64,000 nucleotides of DNA from Mesostigma viride (GCA_009746045.1 RPFO01000015.1:1514529-1578528); one strand, 5' to 3'; positions 39,467 through 49,655 are shown, counted from the stretch's first letter. The notes: generated from the letters alone by a model not told the origin. Numbers and translations are program-made.

Positions 39467-40555
39467 TCACGCTCCTGCGCTGTGCGTGCCACCGGTGTCC
39501 CCACTCGTGGAACTGAGCGGACCTCCTCCGCGTTGTAAGGACCTAGCACACGGCTCACCGGCCTCCCGGCTGCTGTCTGCTCTACCGGCAGTCTGGCGCA
39601 CTGCCACGGCGATACCACTGAAGGTTCCTGACCCACCTGCTACCACCACCTCGCCGATCGTTGCGAGACCCCCGACCAATCTCAGCAAAGTCGTGTTCCG
39701 GCTCAAACGGGATGTGTAACTCTGCTCTGCGCCGAGCTGAGTACCCTCGTTCGTGCCGTCACCCTCGTCAATCTGCTGTGACGACCTGGCTATGATGCCC
39801 GTCGGTCTGTCCACGAATTGCTCGTGGAAGTCTTCGTCGGTGACCTCCCGACCGGTGATTACCGTCACCGTTGGCCCAGTCGCCCCTGGCCTGCTCTGTA
39901 CCCTCGGCGTGTCCAAGGTCGACCAGATGCCTGGCGGACGTGTAGTGATAACCCAGTGATCCGCGTGACCACGCGACTCCTGGATCAGAATGTTAACCAA
40001 ATGCTCACAAGTCTGAGCAACCACCTCGGCGGAATCCCACGGGCTATCCGCTTCGCGCGTCTGCGCGTCCCGAATTATGTGCGACGCGTCGGTCCCCTCT
40101 CCCAGCGAGCTTGTCGCCACCCAGTGATTATACAACCTGGTTCCACCTAAGCAGATGGCCACCAGCTGGCCCAGCGTCTCTCGCGCTAAGTCAAGCGCCT
40201 GGATGGTCACGTGCCCGCCCTGGTACGCTACTGCTAAACTGTAGATCAACGAAGCTATCTTGTCTCGTATGGCAACGAGACGCTCCGTGCACACCCTCCC
40301 TGTTTCTCCTGGCGACGTCGTCGCCCGGATCCTCATCACCACGGGGTCGTTCGCTGACGGCCCTGCTGCGTTACCAAACACAGCCACCCAACCGCCTTCC
40401 GCAAGGCCCCGCGCAACGTAGGCCGCCTGCACAAAGGTGGAAGCGTTGGATTGATGAGTATAGGGATAGAAAGCGTTCTCGCGCGCCGGCAACTCTGGTG
40501 CTGCTTCGCGCCTGGGAGACGACTCAGGTGTTTCAACCCGAGCCTCGGCCGACAT
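39467..40555 (-). CDS. C3 ORF0-B, extra protein between 5' LTR and Gag
   Basis: An intact frame of 362 residues from ATG 40555 (MSAEARVETPES), 30 bp from the LTR edge. It has a Ser/Pro/Glu-rich N-terminus, a helical middle (RLVAIRDKIASLIYSLAV), and a hydrophobic Gly-rich segment near the C-terminus (LLRLVGGLATIGEVVVAG, then a short GSGTFSGIAVAV). No family is recognised and it does not visibly align with ORF0-A, but it occupies the same place. It could be an envelope-like, RNA-binding or silencing-countering accessory protein; none of these can be shown. Confidence 0.7.
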   Translation of the reverse strand: MSAEARVETPESSPRREAAPELPARENAFYPYTHQSNASTFVQAAYVARGLAEGGWVAVFGNAAGPSANDPVVMRIRATTSPGETGRVCTERLVAIRDKIASLIYSLAVAYQGGHVTIQALDLARETLGQLVAICLGGTRLYNHWVATSSLGEGTDASHIIRDAQTREADSPWDSAEVVAQTCEHLVNILIQESRGHADHWVITTRPPGIWSTLDTPRVQSRPGATGPTVTVITGREVTDEDFHEQFVDRPTGIIARSSQQIDEGDGTNEGTQLGAEQSYTSRLSRNTTLLRLVGGLATIGEVVVAGGSGTFSGIAVAVRQTAGRADSSREAGEPCARSLQRGGGPLSSTSGDTGGTHSAGA

Positions 40556-40569
40556 GAAACCGCAAACAG

Positions 40570-40584
40570 GAATGCAATAATACG
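40570..40584 (-). promoter_or_regulatory. C3 candidate primer-binding site
   Basis: CGTATTATTGCATTC lies directly after the 5' LTR on the minus strand and shares its first nine bases with the same site in C1 and C2 at all but one or two positions. Confidence 0.5.
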
Positions 40585-41231
40585 AGTTAGCAACCAACCA
40601 GAGCTGTGAGCTCCTGGTCTTTCACGCGCACAACGGGATGAGCCAAAGTTGCAAGGCAGCAACCTTTTAACCCGTGCACCAAGCCACGACCACGGTGAGC
40701 GTCTCCACGTCCAATGTGGGAGCCTCGGTTCGTGCTTGCCAAGATAGCTGGTCATCCCCCATGACCAAGCTATATCCTTTGCGTTGTTCCTCGTTCCCAT
40801 CGGCGTGACGAGGCACGTGCAGGCGTGCAAGCAAATCCTCAACGTCCACTGGCATCAGTGCAGAGCCAGGACGAACTGGATTTGCCTAGACTCTGCAACC
40901 TAGGAAGTACAGGACCTGTCACAAGCCTGCAAGGCCTAGTATCCCTGCAGACCTGTGCCAGCTCCAGTATTCCACCAGTCACAGGCTGCTGCTCCTCTGG
41001 TCTACGTGGACCACAGTCACGTGATAGTCAGGCTAAGCCTGTGCAGGCACGGCCTGCCACGTGTCCTGCCCACTATACCAGAGGACTGTACCTTAGTCGG
41101 CCACGGACGGCTAGGACTTCGGGACCTCATATCTTTCTCGTCCCTTGCCTGTTTCAGGCGGTCAGCACGGCGTTGGAAAGGTCTTTCCAAACTGCATCCA
41201 CTTAGCATATTGGTTGCCCAAAATGCTAACT
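40585..41231 (-). repeat. C3 5' LTR (LTR-B), 647 bp
   Basis: Plus-strand ends AGTTAGCAACC...AAAATGCTAACT, directly against the TATTG duplication. Confidence 0.93.
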
Positions 41232-41327
41232 TATTGCCGCCTGCATGCACCGGTGTCGCCGCCGCCGCGAAATGCCGTCGAAGTACCGACAAATGCCGAC
41301 GAGTACTGGAAAAAAATGGCCGACGTT

Positions 41328-42077
41328 TTAATAGTCGAGACCACGAAAGTCGCAGTACTCGTACGCAAACTCTGGGTCCTCCATGTCTGGCATGATAGCC
41401 GGACCTGCGCCGGCGTGGATTAAAACAGGCGTACTCGCCTGGTTTTGTGTCGGCAGGAAAATTTCAATGCGCCGACGCGCGACGATGCGGAGAGGATGCG
41501 TGAAGATGGATAAAAGTTCCCAGCTAGCTGGGATCCACTCACGCAGAGCAGAGAGAAACGCCACCAGGTTAATGAGAACCTGGAGTTCGCAAGTGCGGAC
41601 GCCGCGAGTGAGCAGTGACAGCAACGCGATGTCTTGGAACAAATTTGTTGAGACCACGGGCGCGCCTCCTGTGCGCGTCGCAGCCCAGTTTTGTAAATTT
41701 CGCTGATAGCCGGTGAGCGACGAAATGGCGTTGTCCACCTCCTCAATGGCGGTGGTGACCTCGTTCACCGAACGAAGGCCTCCGCGGACCTGGACCGTAA
41801 AAGCCGATAGAATCGACCGAATTGAGTCCAATGGACCACGAATCGCCGGCACCAGCTGCGGCAAGCGTGGATCTTCCGGAAAATCTCCCAGCAGCGGGAG
41901 AGCTGCCCGCTGTCGACGATGCAATTCGTCGAGTGATGTCGTGACCTCGTCAATGAGAGCTTGCCACGACGCAGCAATCGGCTGCGGATCACGCGATGGT
42001 GGAGCCGGTAATGGATCTGCCGGCGGAGCAGCTACTTCCTCGTCGGTGGGAATGCGGAAGTCGAAGGAATTCGGCAT
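41328..42077 (-). CDS. C2 ORF0-A, intact 249-residue protein
   Basis: Starts at ATG 42077 (MPNSFDFRIPTDEE), 25 bp from the LTR edge. A Pro-rich N-terminus (PLPAPPSRDPQPIAA) leads to a mostly helical body (IDEVTTSLDELHRRQRAALP, then IEEVDNAISSLTGYQRNLQN), a hydrophobic stretch around LINLVAFLSALREW, and an acidic aromatic tail (MEDPEFAYEYCDFRGLDY). No known domain is recognised. C1 has the same ORF about 90% similar by eye with mostly conservative changes, which suggests purifying selection. Confidence 0.75.
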   Translation of the reverse strand: MPNSFDFRIPTDEEVAAPPADPLPAPPSRDPQPIAASWQALIDEVTTSLDELHRRQRAALPLLGDFPEDPRLPQLVPAIRGPLDSIRSILSAFTVQVRGGLRSVNEVTTAIEEVDNAISSLTGYQRNLQNWAATRTGGAPVVSTNLFQDIALLSLLTRGVRTCELQVLINLVAFLSALREWIPASWELLSIFTHPLRIVARRRIEIFLPTQNQASTPVLIHAGAGPAIMPDMEDPEFAYEYCDFRGLDY

Positions 42078-42101
42078 GATTGTGATATGGCGAGTAATAC
42101 G

Positions 42102-42719
42102 AGTTGTGAGAGAGAGGTGCTGAATTCCTCCATGGTTCTTGCAGGAATGTTGCCTTCATTATGAATAAGGAAACACAGACGTAAGTCACGTCACTTCCAA
42201 GACTGCACGCAGCACAGGCGACAGGGTCGCAGTGCCAAGAGAATGTGCACGCAAGAACTAGCATCCCGGTGCGACCAAGTCACACATATAGCTTGCTAGG
42301 GACGCGTCCAAGTATTCAGCTGCTCTGTCACAGCTGAACTGTCAATCAATTGATTACACAGACTCTGGCACGCCTTTGCCGCGCAGATCTATCAATTGTC
42401 CACACGGCTAGTCCTGTGGACCTATCCGTACACTGCTCAGCATCAATTGCAGTCTCATAGGTCCTGGCGCGCTACAGCACGCCTACCTATCAATTGACTA
42501 TCAAGTCCTGTACAAGTCCTGTCAACGTCCTGCGGACTATCAAAGTGACACTTGTACATCCTGTGTCCGTACGCGCCCACAGTGGCGCGCCGGGTACTGT
42601 CGGCACAGCCTAGGAAACGTCATAACTTTTACGTTCCTTAACCAAATGAGGCGTTCAAGGTGCCGTTGGAAAGAGCGTAACAATCTCTATTCATCTAACG
42701 TAAATCCTTTACGTTAACT
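42102..42719 (-). repeat. C2 5' LTR (LTR-A), 618 bp
   Basis: Plus-strand ends AGTTGTGAGAG...TTTACGTTAACT, homologous to both C1 LTRs. The partner LTR and TSD are lost with the other end of C2. Confidence 0.92.
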
Positions 42720-44089
42720 GTACGGGCTCATCGTTGTGAGCTTTTTGGGCCAAACTTTGCAGCTTCGCCTGGTCGTTTGCCCCCTGCGCATGCTCGAGTA
42801 TAGTTCAATATGTACCTGGCAATTTTAGATTGCTTTCGTTGGCAGGTACGCCAGATTATGGTTCATAAGGAATGTAATAGAGCTTGGTTTTGAAACGGGC
42901 TTTTTGGGAGAATATTGCGCGTATTTCTTGTGCATGACGAGAGACCAAACCTTAGCAGCGGCATGAGCTAGTGCGCCTCGCTAGGAGCTGAAAATCTGCC
43001 TGACGCTTTACATTTTCACACGCAGGAAAGGAAGCGCGATAGTGAGCATCATGTTTGACATGTTTTGTTAGAGTAAATGTATGTAGGTATCGGTTACCAT
43101 GGGTTCATTTCAGTACTCACCCTTGAGGAGGAGACTTGCAGCCTAACATCATATGGCAAGGCAGCCAAGCTAGCATGGCTGGCAATATGGTTTACAACAA
43201 GCTATACCTTGCATACATGATTTTATTGATTGCATTCCGTTATCCTTTGTCTTTGGGCATGTTGGATAGCGTACTGAGGTCATTTTACAAGGTTTTGTTG
43301 CGTTCAGTATTTTCTTTTGTGGCACACAGCTTTCACTTTAACAGCTGGAATAAATATGGGAACCGCTAGATAGTTAGTCATGTGATGCATACAACATTAT
43401 TGCTCTGCAGCCTTTTACAGCACGTCGTGCCATGCCCTAGGGAACGTGAGGGCATAAGTTGCCCTGAGAGTCTTGCCACCCCTTTTCGTACACTGACTGA
43501 GTTGGCATGGTTGTGGGCGTATTCCATGATGCATGAAGTGTTCCTGTGTGCAAACACCGTCTGAAATGAATTAGCATCTGCCCAGATGGTAATCTAAACC
43601 AATCTAAACCAACTGCCCTTGTTTGTTCTACGTTAGGGTCTCCTTGATATTCAATCACTATCGAATCGCTGGCCTGCGCTGGTTGTCTCCTTGATATTCA
43701 ATATCCCTGAGGACTAATGCTCACGTGACGTAGTTAACCCTTAAATATTAAAAGAGTCAAGTATTCTTGGACGTGTAAATTAATTAACTAATTAACTAAT
43801 GGTTATTCTCAATTTATACTTGTACTATTTATCCATGATACTTGTAGACACCGACCTCGGTCTGGCCGGCCCCCAGCGGCTTGGCCAGCCGGGGCGCTAT
43901 ATCCTGACCTGGCCTGGCCCCAAGGACAAACCCAGATGGGTCAAGTGGTAGACTTGCCATGAACTATACAAACCAGTTACCACGCTAGACAGGACCCCTA
44001 GGGTAGAGAGCTTAGAATGATAGAGTTGACTTGATGTTTGATGTTGTAGATAGATTCGACCGGCGGTAGGATTGTGTGTCCCCATCCAC
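42720..44089. other. Non-coding
   Basis: No supported gene. TCTCCTTGATATTCAAT is repeated at 43639 and 43686. At 43734 TTAACCCTTAAAT resembles the ends of the TTAA-bounded elements further right, but no partner end is visible nearby. Confidence 0.4.
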
Positions 44090-44410
44090 CCATCCATCCA
44101 TCCATCCATCCATCCATCCATCCATCCATCCATCCATCCATCCATCCATCCATCCATCCATCCATCCATCCATCCATCCATCCATCCATCCATCCATCCA
44201 TCCATCCATCCATCCATCCATCCATCCATCCATCCATCCATCCATCCATCCATCCATCCATCCATCCATCCATCCATCCATCCATCCATCCATCCATCCA
44301 TCCATCCATCCATCCATCCATCCATCCATCCATCCATCCATCCATCCATCCATCCATCCATCCATCCATCCATCCATCCATCCATCCATCCATCCATCCA
44401 TCCATCCATC
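44090..44410. repeat. (CCAT)n microsatellite, about 80 units
   Basis: An uninterrupted tetranucleotide tract of about 321 bp. All six frames are open through it and give spurious WMDG or HPSI repeats. Confidence 0.98.
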
Positions 44411-44437
44411 GGGGTCAATTAATTAAGTAATTAATGG

Positions 44438-44510
44438 ACTCGTGCTCCCGTTGGGGAGTCACGGACCATCGGGGTCAATGCTCCATGATTCCCCAACGGG
44501 GGCACGAGTT
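44438..44510. repeat. Long hairpin beside the microsatellite
   Basis: ACTCGTGCTCCCGTTGGGGA (from 44438) is matched in inverse by TCCCCAACGGGGGCACGAGT (to 44509) with a loop of about 30 bp. CCATCGGGGTCAAT occurs twice (44406 and 44467). Confidence 0.8.
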
Positions 44511-44845
44511 TAATAAAGTAAGTAAGTAATCAATTAATTAATTAAAGTGCACACTTCAACTTGATCACTTTTTTCAAGATTGAGTTATGATAACACTTAT
44601 CTTTAGTGGGACACGAGACTAAATAATTAATGAATTAATCTTAAGTGGGAAGTCATGGAGCATAGTGATAACTATCATTCTTCTTTGCAAAGGTAGGCCC
44701 CATTCAGATATGGGTGGGTGTTCATGGTGTACAAAGTTCTTGTATTCTTATTGCTAGAAGCCACAGCAGGAGCCATGCACGTTTGGCTCAAGCAGCCCAC
44801 TGGTCAAGGCTGCAGTATCTGTTAGTTGTCGTACTTCGTATAACT
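44511..44845. other. AT-rich non-coding
   Basis: TTAATTAA-type repeats, then sequence downstream of the MULE gene. I could not find terminal inverted repeats for the MULE here. Confidence 0.4.
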
Positions 44846-46801
44846 TCACAGTTCACAAGCAGAATACTGCAAGTCACATGTATCCCGAGCTAACTTCTTG
44901 TTGGCCACTTCGACCATCTCACTCATGGCAAGGCGGCCTTGCACGTCTGCATGCCTATTATGGCCATGTTGACGGCAGCGTCCGCACGTGACTGTGCGAA
45001 CCTGTTTCCGAGTCAAGCCTTCCTCGCCAGCACCGAGGATGCGAGGGTTTTTCTTCGCACGCTTACACGGCCGGCCTCGTTGGGCAGTTGTCGCAGGGGG
45101 GCGGAGCCCGTCCTTCGCAAGTCCCACTGTCGACACGGGAGTGAGAGGTGCTGCCGCCGTGTACGCTGCGAGCATGGCTGCTGTAGTCAACACAGGCTCC
45201 ACCTGGGTAATGGGCTCGACGTGAAGGACGCGTGCCAGCCTGCATGCGTGCTTGCATGGCACCCCGTAGATCTGAAACTCCCGGCACGTGCATGTCCGTG
45301 CGTCAAGGTCAACAGCATGATACTTGCCCTGCTGGCTGGCGCTGGCAACCTCTCCCTGCCTGTCATCATCGTTCTTGCGAAAGACGTGCAGTATTCCCCC
45401 CGCAGCGATGTTCTTGATTAGCTGCTCGGCAGGAGCTTCCTTTGCGCTCCCAGCAGGCCGTGGAGGCAAACTGACCCCGTTGGCGTGTTGTTGTTGGCAC
45501 CATGCACGCCTGCTGGCGATGTTGTCAAGCTCTCGCGATGCGAGGCGTTGGCACATGTACAGGATGGGGTAGAAGCGGAGGTCAAGCTGCTTGACCGCGC
45601 CGTTGAAGGATTCTGCGATGGTGCTCGCCACCCGCCCAAACTGCATGGCAGGCGTGAATGCCAAAGAGATCTGCTCTTGGGACACCGGGTTTTGCTGTGT
45701 GCCATGCAAAACATACTCACGCAACGCGTCAGCCTTGGCCGGCACACTACATTGGCGAACCATGTTGTCAAGTGCAGCTTCAAATCGTTCCTCGGTGGTC
45801 GCCTTGGCCACGGCCCAATACGCGTCTGCTGCTCTTTTCCCGTAATGGTGCTTGCTGATGTTCAGCGTCCGGTGCTTTGCACACACATGATTGTGAGCGT
45901 TAGGCAGTGCCTCCTTCACACTGGCACACAAACCCTGGTCTGTAAACACTGGAAAATTGTCGGCGTTCAGTCCAGGGTAAACATCCTTGCAGTTATGCAG
46001 AAACCAGCTCCATTTCTCGTTGCTCTCTTACCCTGGAACCCAGCCATACGCCAGTAGGTTTGTACATCCCCTGGCATCAGCTTCGGTGAGCGACAGCAAG
46101 CACCCTTGGTGTGTAGAGAAACAAGCAGCGCCATCAACATTGCAAAGTTGGGGGTGGTATTGAAAACTACGGACGAGTGGTCCTAGCGCCACAAAACAGC
46201 GGTGGAAACGCTCGCCACTATCATCATCGTCACCATTGGTCGTCTCGACGATGACGACGGTGTCCGGGTCAGCACGCTTCATTGCTTCCGCCCATGGGCG
46301 AAACTCTTGAAATGCCACCACAGGGTCGCCGAAGCATAACACCCTCGCCTTCTCTCTAGCCCGCCACACGGTCTCGTATTCGAAGTCTGGCTCGCCAGGC
46401 AAAAAACCTTTAGCTGCAGTTTGCAGCACCTCTACATCCACGTCATAGTCTGACCTGACGAGCCCACAAACAACATTACAGATATCAGTAGATGTCCATG
46501 GGCAGGACTTCACCCTAGCTTCTTTCTCGCCAGGAGGGCAAGTGTGGCTGAGGTTAAGAACGTTCCCCACTACCCATTCGCCATCCGCGTTGCCATCTAC
46601 AGCAGCTGCCACGTAAAAATTGCACACGCCCGGGTCCTTGCTAATAGTTTCAACCTTCCTTAAGTTGTTCGTCTTGAACTTGAAATTCCTGCGTGCTACA
46701 GAGCACAAAGACTTAACCTGGTAGGTAAAGTTATCTTTGCTCGGGAACCTACTGCCGCCCACTAACAATGAGGCAGGCCTAGTAGCTGCCATGTCCCGCA
46801 A
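44846..46801 (-). pseudogene. MULE (Mutator-like) transposase with one in-frame stop
   Basis: One frame from 46801 to 44846 is interrupted only by TAA at 46028-46030; sequence on both sides belongs to the same protein (AYGWVPG, stop, ESNEKWSWFLHNC). An N-terminal region leads to the DDE core: NVDGAACF (Asp at residue 223), VFTDQG (second Asp, just after the stop region) with the typical VCAKH, and TIAESFNGAV (Glu). A SWIM zinc finger follows (CTC...PCKHAC), then an AT-hook-like RGRPCKRAKK and a Cys/His motif (CGRCRQHGHNRH). This is the MuDR-type layout. Such enzymes cut and paste DNA elements. Confidence 0.9.
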
Positions 46802-47179
46802 TCACTATCGGCTTTCCCAGGTTCTCCACTAAAAGAGTTCATGGTACAAAATTCAAATACCACGCAACGCGATTTAAATTACCTACGCACGGCGCAGCTG
46901 AGCTCGCGCGCAGTCGGCGCTCTGGCCAGATCTAGGCGGGGCGTGACGGAAACAGGAATCTGACCAAACGAATCAGATTTCGATCGGAAAAACCGCTGTC
47001 TGACCATGGTCTGACGCATCGAACTAAGAATCCCGACTGACCTGTAATAAAAAACACCCGTCTGTAATTAGTGAAACTAATCTGTAATTACCGGGCCCCA
47101 ACTTTACTAATCTGTAATTTTCTCTATAATTAATTTACTCCGATATTGAGAAATCAGGAGCCATTTTTTATCCGGTTAA
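46802..47179. other. Non-coding, MULE upstream side
   Basis: Contains repeated TCTGTAATTA and TCTGTAATTT words (47040-47130). No gene is supported. Confidence 0.4.
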
Positions 47180-47444
47180 CCCTTGGATGGTGTCCAACTG
47201 GTTCCTAAAAGTAGTTACCAGTTGCACTTTGCATTATAAGGTCCACAAACCAACCTAATAACAATTTTACTATCCATATTGGGACCAAAGCACACACATA
47301 TATATATATATTAAAAATATAATTACTTACAACAGAGTGAAATCACTCAAACCAAAGCAAACGCCCAGCTATAAACCTATATACAGAGCCATGTCAAAGC
47401 TCTATACTACCATAAGACCAATGGAAACGCCTAACGGGAGGAAC

Positions 47445-49655
47445 CTAATAGCCCTGCTGCACCGCAAAATCAGCCCGCGTACGGCGGAGCATGATGTCAG
47501 CCATGGCCCGAGTCAGCGCCACCGACAAGCGCTGACGCCAATATGACGTCCAGGTCCGCGCCGACCCTGGGGCCCGCTGGCCCTCCAGGTCCAGCCGGTC
47601 CTCCCGGAGCCGGCAACACTCCTTGAAGAAGGCGGAGGTCAGGGGCCCCATGGCCCCAAACTCCTCCAGGACAAAGGGCACCACACGATGGTGCCCGACG
47701 TCGCCGTAGGCCAGGAGCTTGGCCCGCTCCGCCCGGTCCGCCGTGTAACCTGCCGTGAGGGAGGCCCCAGCCACGTGGCTAAGAGCCAAGGGCCGCGCCA
47801 CCGAAACGTCAATAAGCAGATGCCGGCCACCCCCCTCAAAGTCCAGCACCACGATGTCAGGCCGGTGGTTGGGGGAATAGAAGGCAGCGCCATCCGCATC
47901 CTCGGACCGGATGTTCGCGTGGGGGAAAACCGACCGAATCATGGCGAGCACCACCGTCAGGAGGACAGTGTGCAAATACAAATACCAATTCTGATTCTGT
48001 TGGCCCCCCATGCAGGCAAGGTAGTGAGTCCCCGTGGGATCCAGCGGCTGCCCACAGCTACCACAAGGCCGCCCGGCCGGAACAAGAGGCTGCGGGGCAA
48101 ATAGCTGGTGCCGGAGCGCCACCGAGTAGTGGCTGGGAGCCAAGGCGAATGGGGGGGCCATGGGAAGAGCACGAAGGTACGCCGAGCCCACACTCCGCAA
48201 GGAAAGCGAGAACAGCCACGCACGTCCCTGGGCGTTGAGGTCCGCGAAAAGAGCAATCCAATCAGCCGTGTGCAGAATACCCGCGTAGGTTTTCTGGTGT
48301 TTATCGATGACGCGAGCAGGGAATGCGGCGGGAGATTGAACGGAGGCGACCGAGGGAGTGCCGCGAGGGAGGTGGCGCTGTACCGCCTGAGCGGCACGGA
48401 CGGGAGAACAGGCCTGCTGGATCTCAGCATAGGCCTCCTGGATGGCGGTGACGAAGGGCAAAGGGCTGCTGGGGTCCAGGAGGTCAGGCGCTGCCGTTGC
48501 CAAAAGGGGCAGGAGCCGGCAGCTTTCCGCCCACGACTGAGCGACGGAGCCCAAAAATGCTGCTGGGGCCAGCCGGGCGGCACGAGTCAGACCGCAGCCA
48601 CCCATCCGTGCAGGCAGGGAGGCAATGCGAATAGCATGTGGCGGGAGGTCGGGGCCCGGGACCAGCTGCGCCAAGGCCGACTGGATGCGTTCGTCGTGGC
48701 CCTCGGCGGCCAGCCGGACCTGAGCCGGAAGAGCGCCCCGGAGCCAGTGAACGACGCGAGGGTGAGCGCAAAACCACAGAAGCAGACCCTTGGTCTGCGA
48801 ATCATGAAGGCGCGCAATCAAGGGCAGTACCTCAGTGCGTGCCTCGAGGGCGGCCCGCAGAGCATCGATGACAAACGCGGGGTCGCCAACCGGAACGCCG
48901 AGGACATCCAACCCATGGAGGCGCTCGTCCCGGCCCAAGAGCTGGGGCGGAAAGCCGGAGCAATCACCTTGGGGCGAGTACACCGCGCACTTGGCCAGGG
49001 TCAACTGGAGGTTGATGTCGGCCACCGCGGTCTGCAGTGCCAGCAGAGCCGCGGTGGTGTCCGGCACAGGGCCCAGAAGGTAGATATCATCCAAGTAGGC
49101 CTGAATAGCGACCGCCGGGTGGGCAGCATGGACCGCTTGGAGGCAACCCTGGAGGGGGGCGGCAAAGTACAGGGGTCCCAGGGGGTCCCCTTGCTGGGTG
49201 CCCGACCGCGACAGCAGGCCGCCGCGAGTGCCGTCCTCCATGATGTGAACCAGTTGGCCGGGCTGGCCGTAGCACACGGCTGTCCAAGCGTACAAGTCCT
49301 CGAAGGACTCCATGACGGCCGCAAACATGCTGGCGCGGGACAGACTGTTGAACGCGTTGTGGCAGTCGACCTTGACGACAGCGTGGGTGGGGTGGGCCTC
49401 GAGGTAGGCCTGCACCGAATGGATGAGGATATCCGCCCCGCCTGGAGTCGTCACCCCCAGCTGGGCCGCCACCGAGGTCTCACCCGCTGCGAGGGGCGGG
49501 CAGAAAAAGGCACGGAGCTCGGGCGCCTTTTGGCGGCAGATCACTTTGCCCACGAGCTTGCGGAGCACCTCACCGCAGGCGATCGGGCGCACCTTGCCCT
49601 CGGGGGGGGCAAGACACCCTTGAGCAGAGCGAGGAGGCGAGCGCCCGCTAACCAC
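47445..49655 (-). CDS. LINE RT, CCHC finger and restriction-like endonuclease
   Basis: A 736-codon frame. RT motif A is VKVDCHNAFNS (Asp 97), motif B GTQQGDPLG (152-160), motif C AYLDDIYLL (Asp 189-190). A thumb region follows. The C-terminal zinc finger is C531, C534, H544, C548. Next is the endonuclease: RPDIVVLDF (Asp 600), LLIDVSVARP (Asp 616), and RAERAKLLAY (Lys 646), the RPD...D...K pattern of R2-type enzymes. It nicks target DNA and primes reverse transcription from the nick. The listed start is arbitrary; the protein continues upstream in another frame (49541-50515). Confidence 0.93.
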   Translation of the reverse strand: MVSGRSPPRSAQGCLAPPEGKVRPIACGEVLRKLVGKVICRQKAPELRAFFCPPLAAGETSVAAQLGVTTPGGADILIHSVQAYLEAHPTHAVVKVDCHNAFNSLSRASMFAAVMESFEDLYAWTAVCYGQPGQLVHIMEDGTRGGLLSRSGTQQGDPLGPLYFAAPLQGCLQAVHAAHPAVAIQAYLDDIYLLGPVPDTTAALLALQTAVADINLQLTLAKCAVYSPQGDCSGFPPQLLGRDERLHGLDVLGVPVGDPAFVIDALRAALEARTEVLPLIARLHDSQTKGLLLWFCAHPRVVHWLRGALPAQVRLAAEGHDERIQSALAQLVPGPDLPPHAIRIASLPARMGGCGLTRAARLAPAAFLGSVAQSWAESCRLLPLLATAAPDLLDPSSPLPFVTAIQEAYAEIQQACSPVRAAQAVQRHLPRGTPSVASVQSPAAFPARVIDKHQKTYAGILHTADWIALFADLNAQGRAWLFSLSLRSVGSAYLRALPMAPPFALAPSHYSVALRHQLFAPQPLVPAGRPCGSCGQPLDPTGTHYLACMGGQQNQNWYLYLHTVLLTVVLAMIRSVFPHANIRSEDADGAAFYSPNHRPDIVVLDFEGGGRHLLIDVSVARPLALSHVAGASLTAGYTADRAERAKLLAYGDVGHHRVVPFVLEEFGAMGPLTSAFFKECCRLREDRLDLEGQRAPGSARTWTSYWRQRLSVALTRAMADIMLRRTRADFAVQQGY

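Larger units (their letters stand above)
32785..41231 (-). mobile_element. Complete LTR retrotransposon C3 (8.4 kb), inserted in C2
   Basis: Flanked by TATTG (32780-32784 and 41232-41236). Minus order: 5' LTR-B 41231-40585, ORF0-B 40555-39467, Gag 39358-38003, integrase plus retropepsin 37958-36201, RT-RNase H to 34440, 3' region, polypurine tract, 3' LTR-B 33429-32785. The LTRs (647 and 645 bp) differ at only a few positions, so the insertion is recent. Several single-base frameshifts interrupt the genes; some may be sequencing errors. Confidence 0.94.
31176..42719 (-). mobile_element. C2, a C1-family element truncated in pol, split by C3
   Basis: Reading minus: LTR-A 42719-42102, intact ORF0 42077-41328, leader, [C3 insertion 41231-32785], rest of leader, Gag 32710-31602, and the linker before integrase to 31176. 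The leader on each side of C3 matches the uninterrupted C1 leader at 23116-23283. Integrase core, protease, RT and the 3' LTR are missing. Confidence 0.9.

Noticed and set aside
43897-44430. Long frames of WMDG or HPSI repeats on both strands
   Set aside because: They are translations of the (CCAT)n microsatellite, which is open in all frames.
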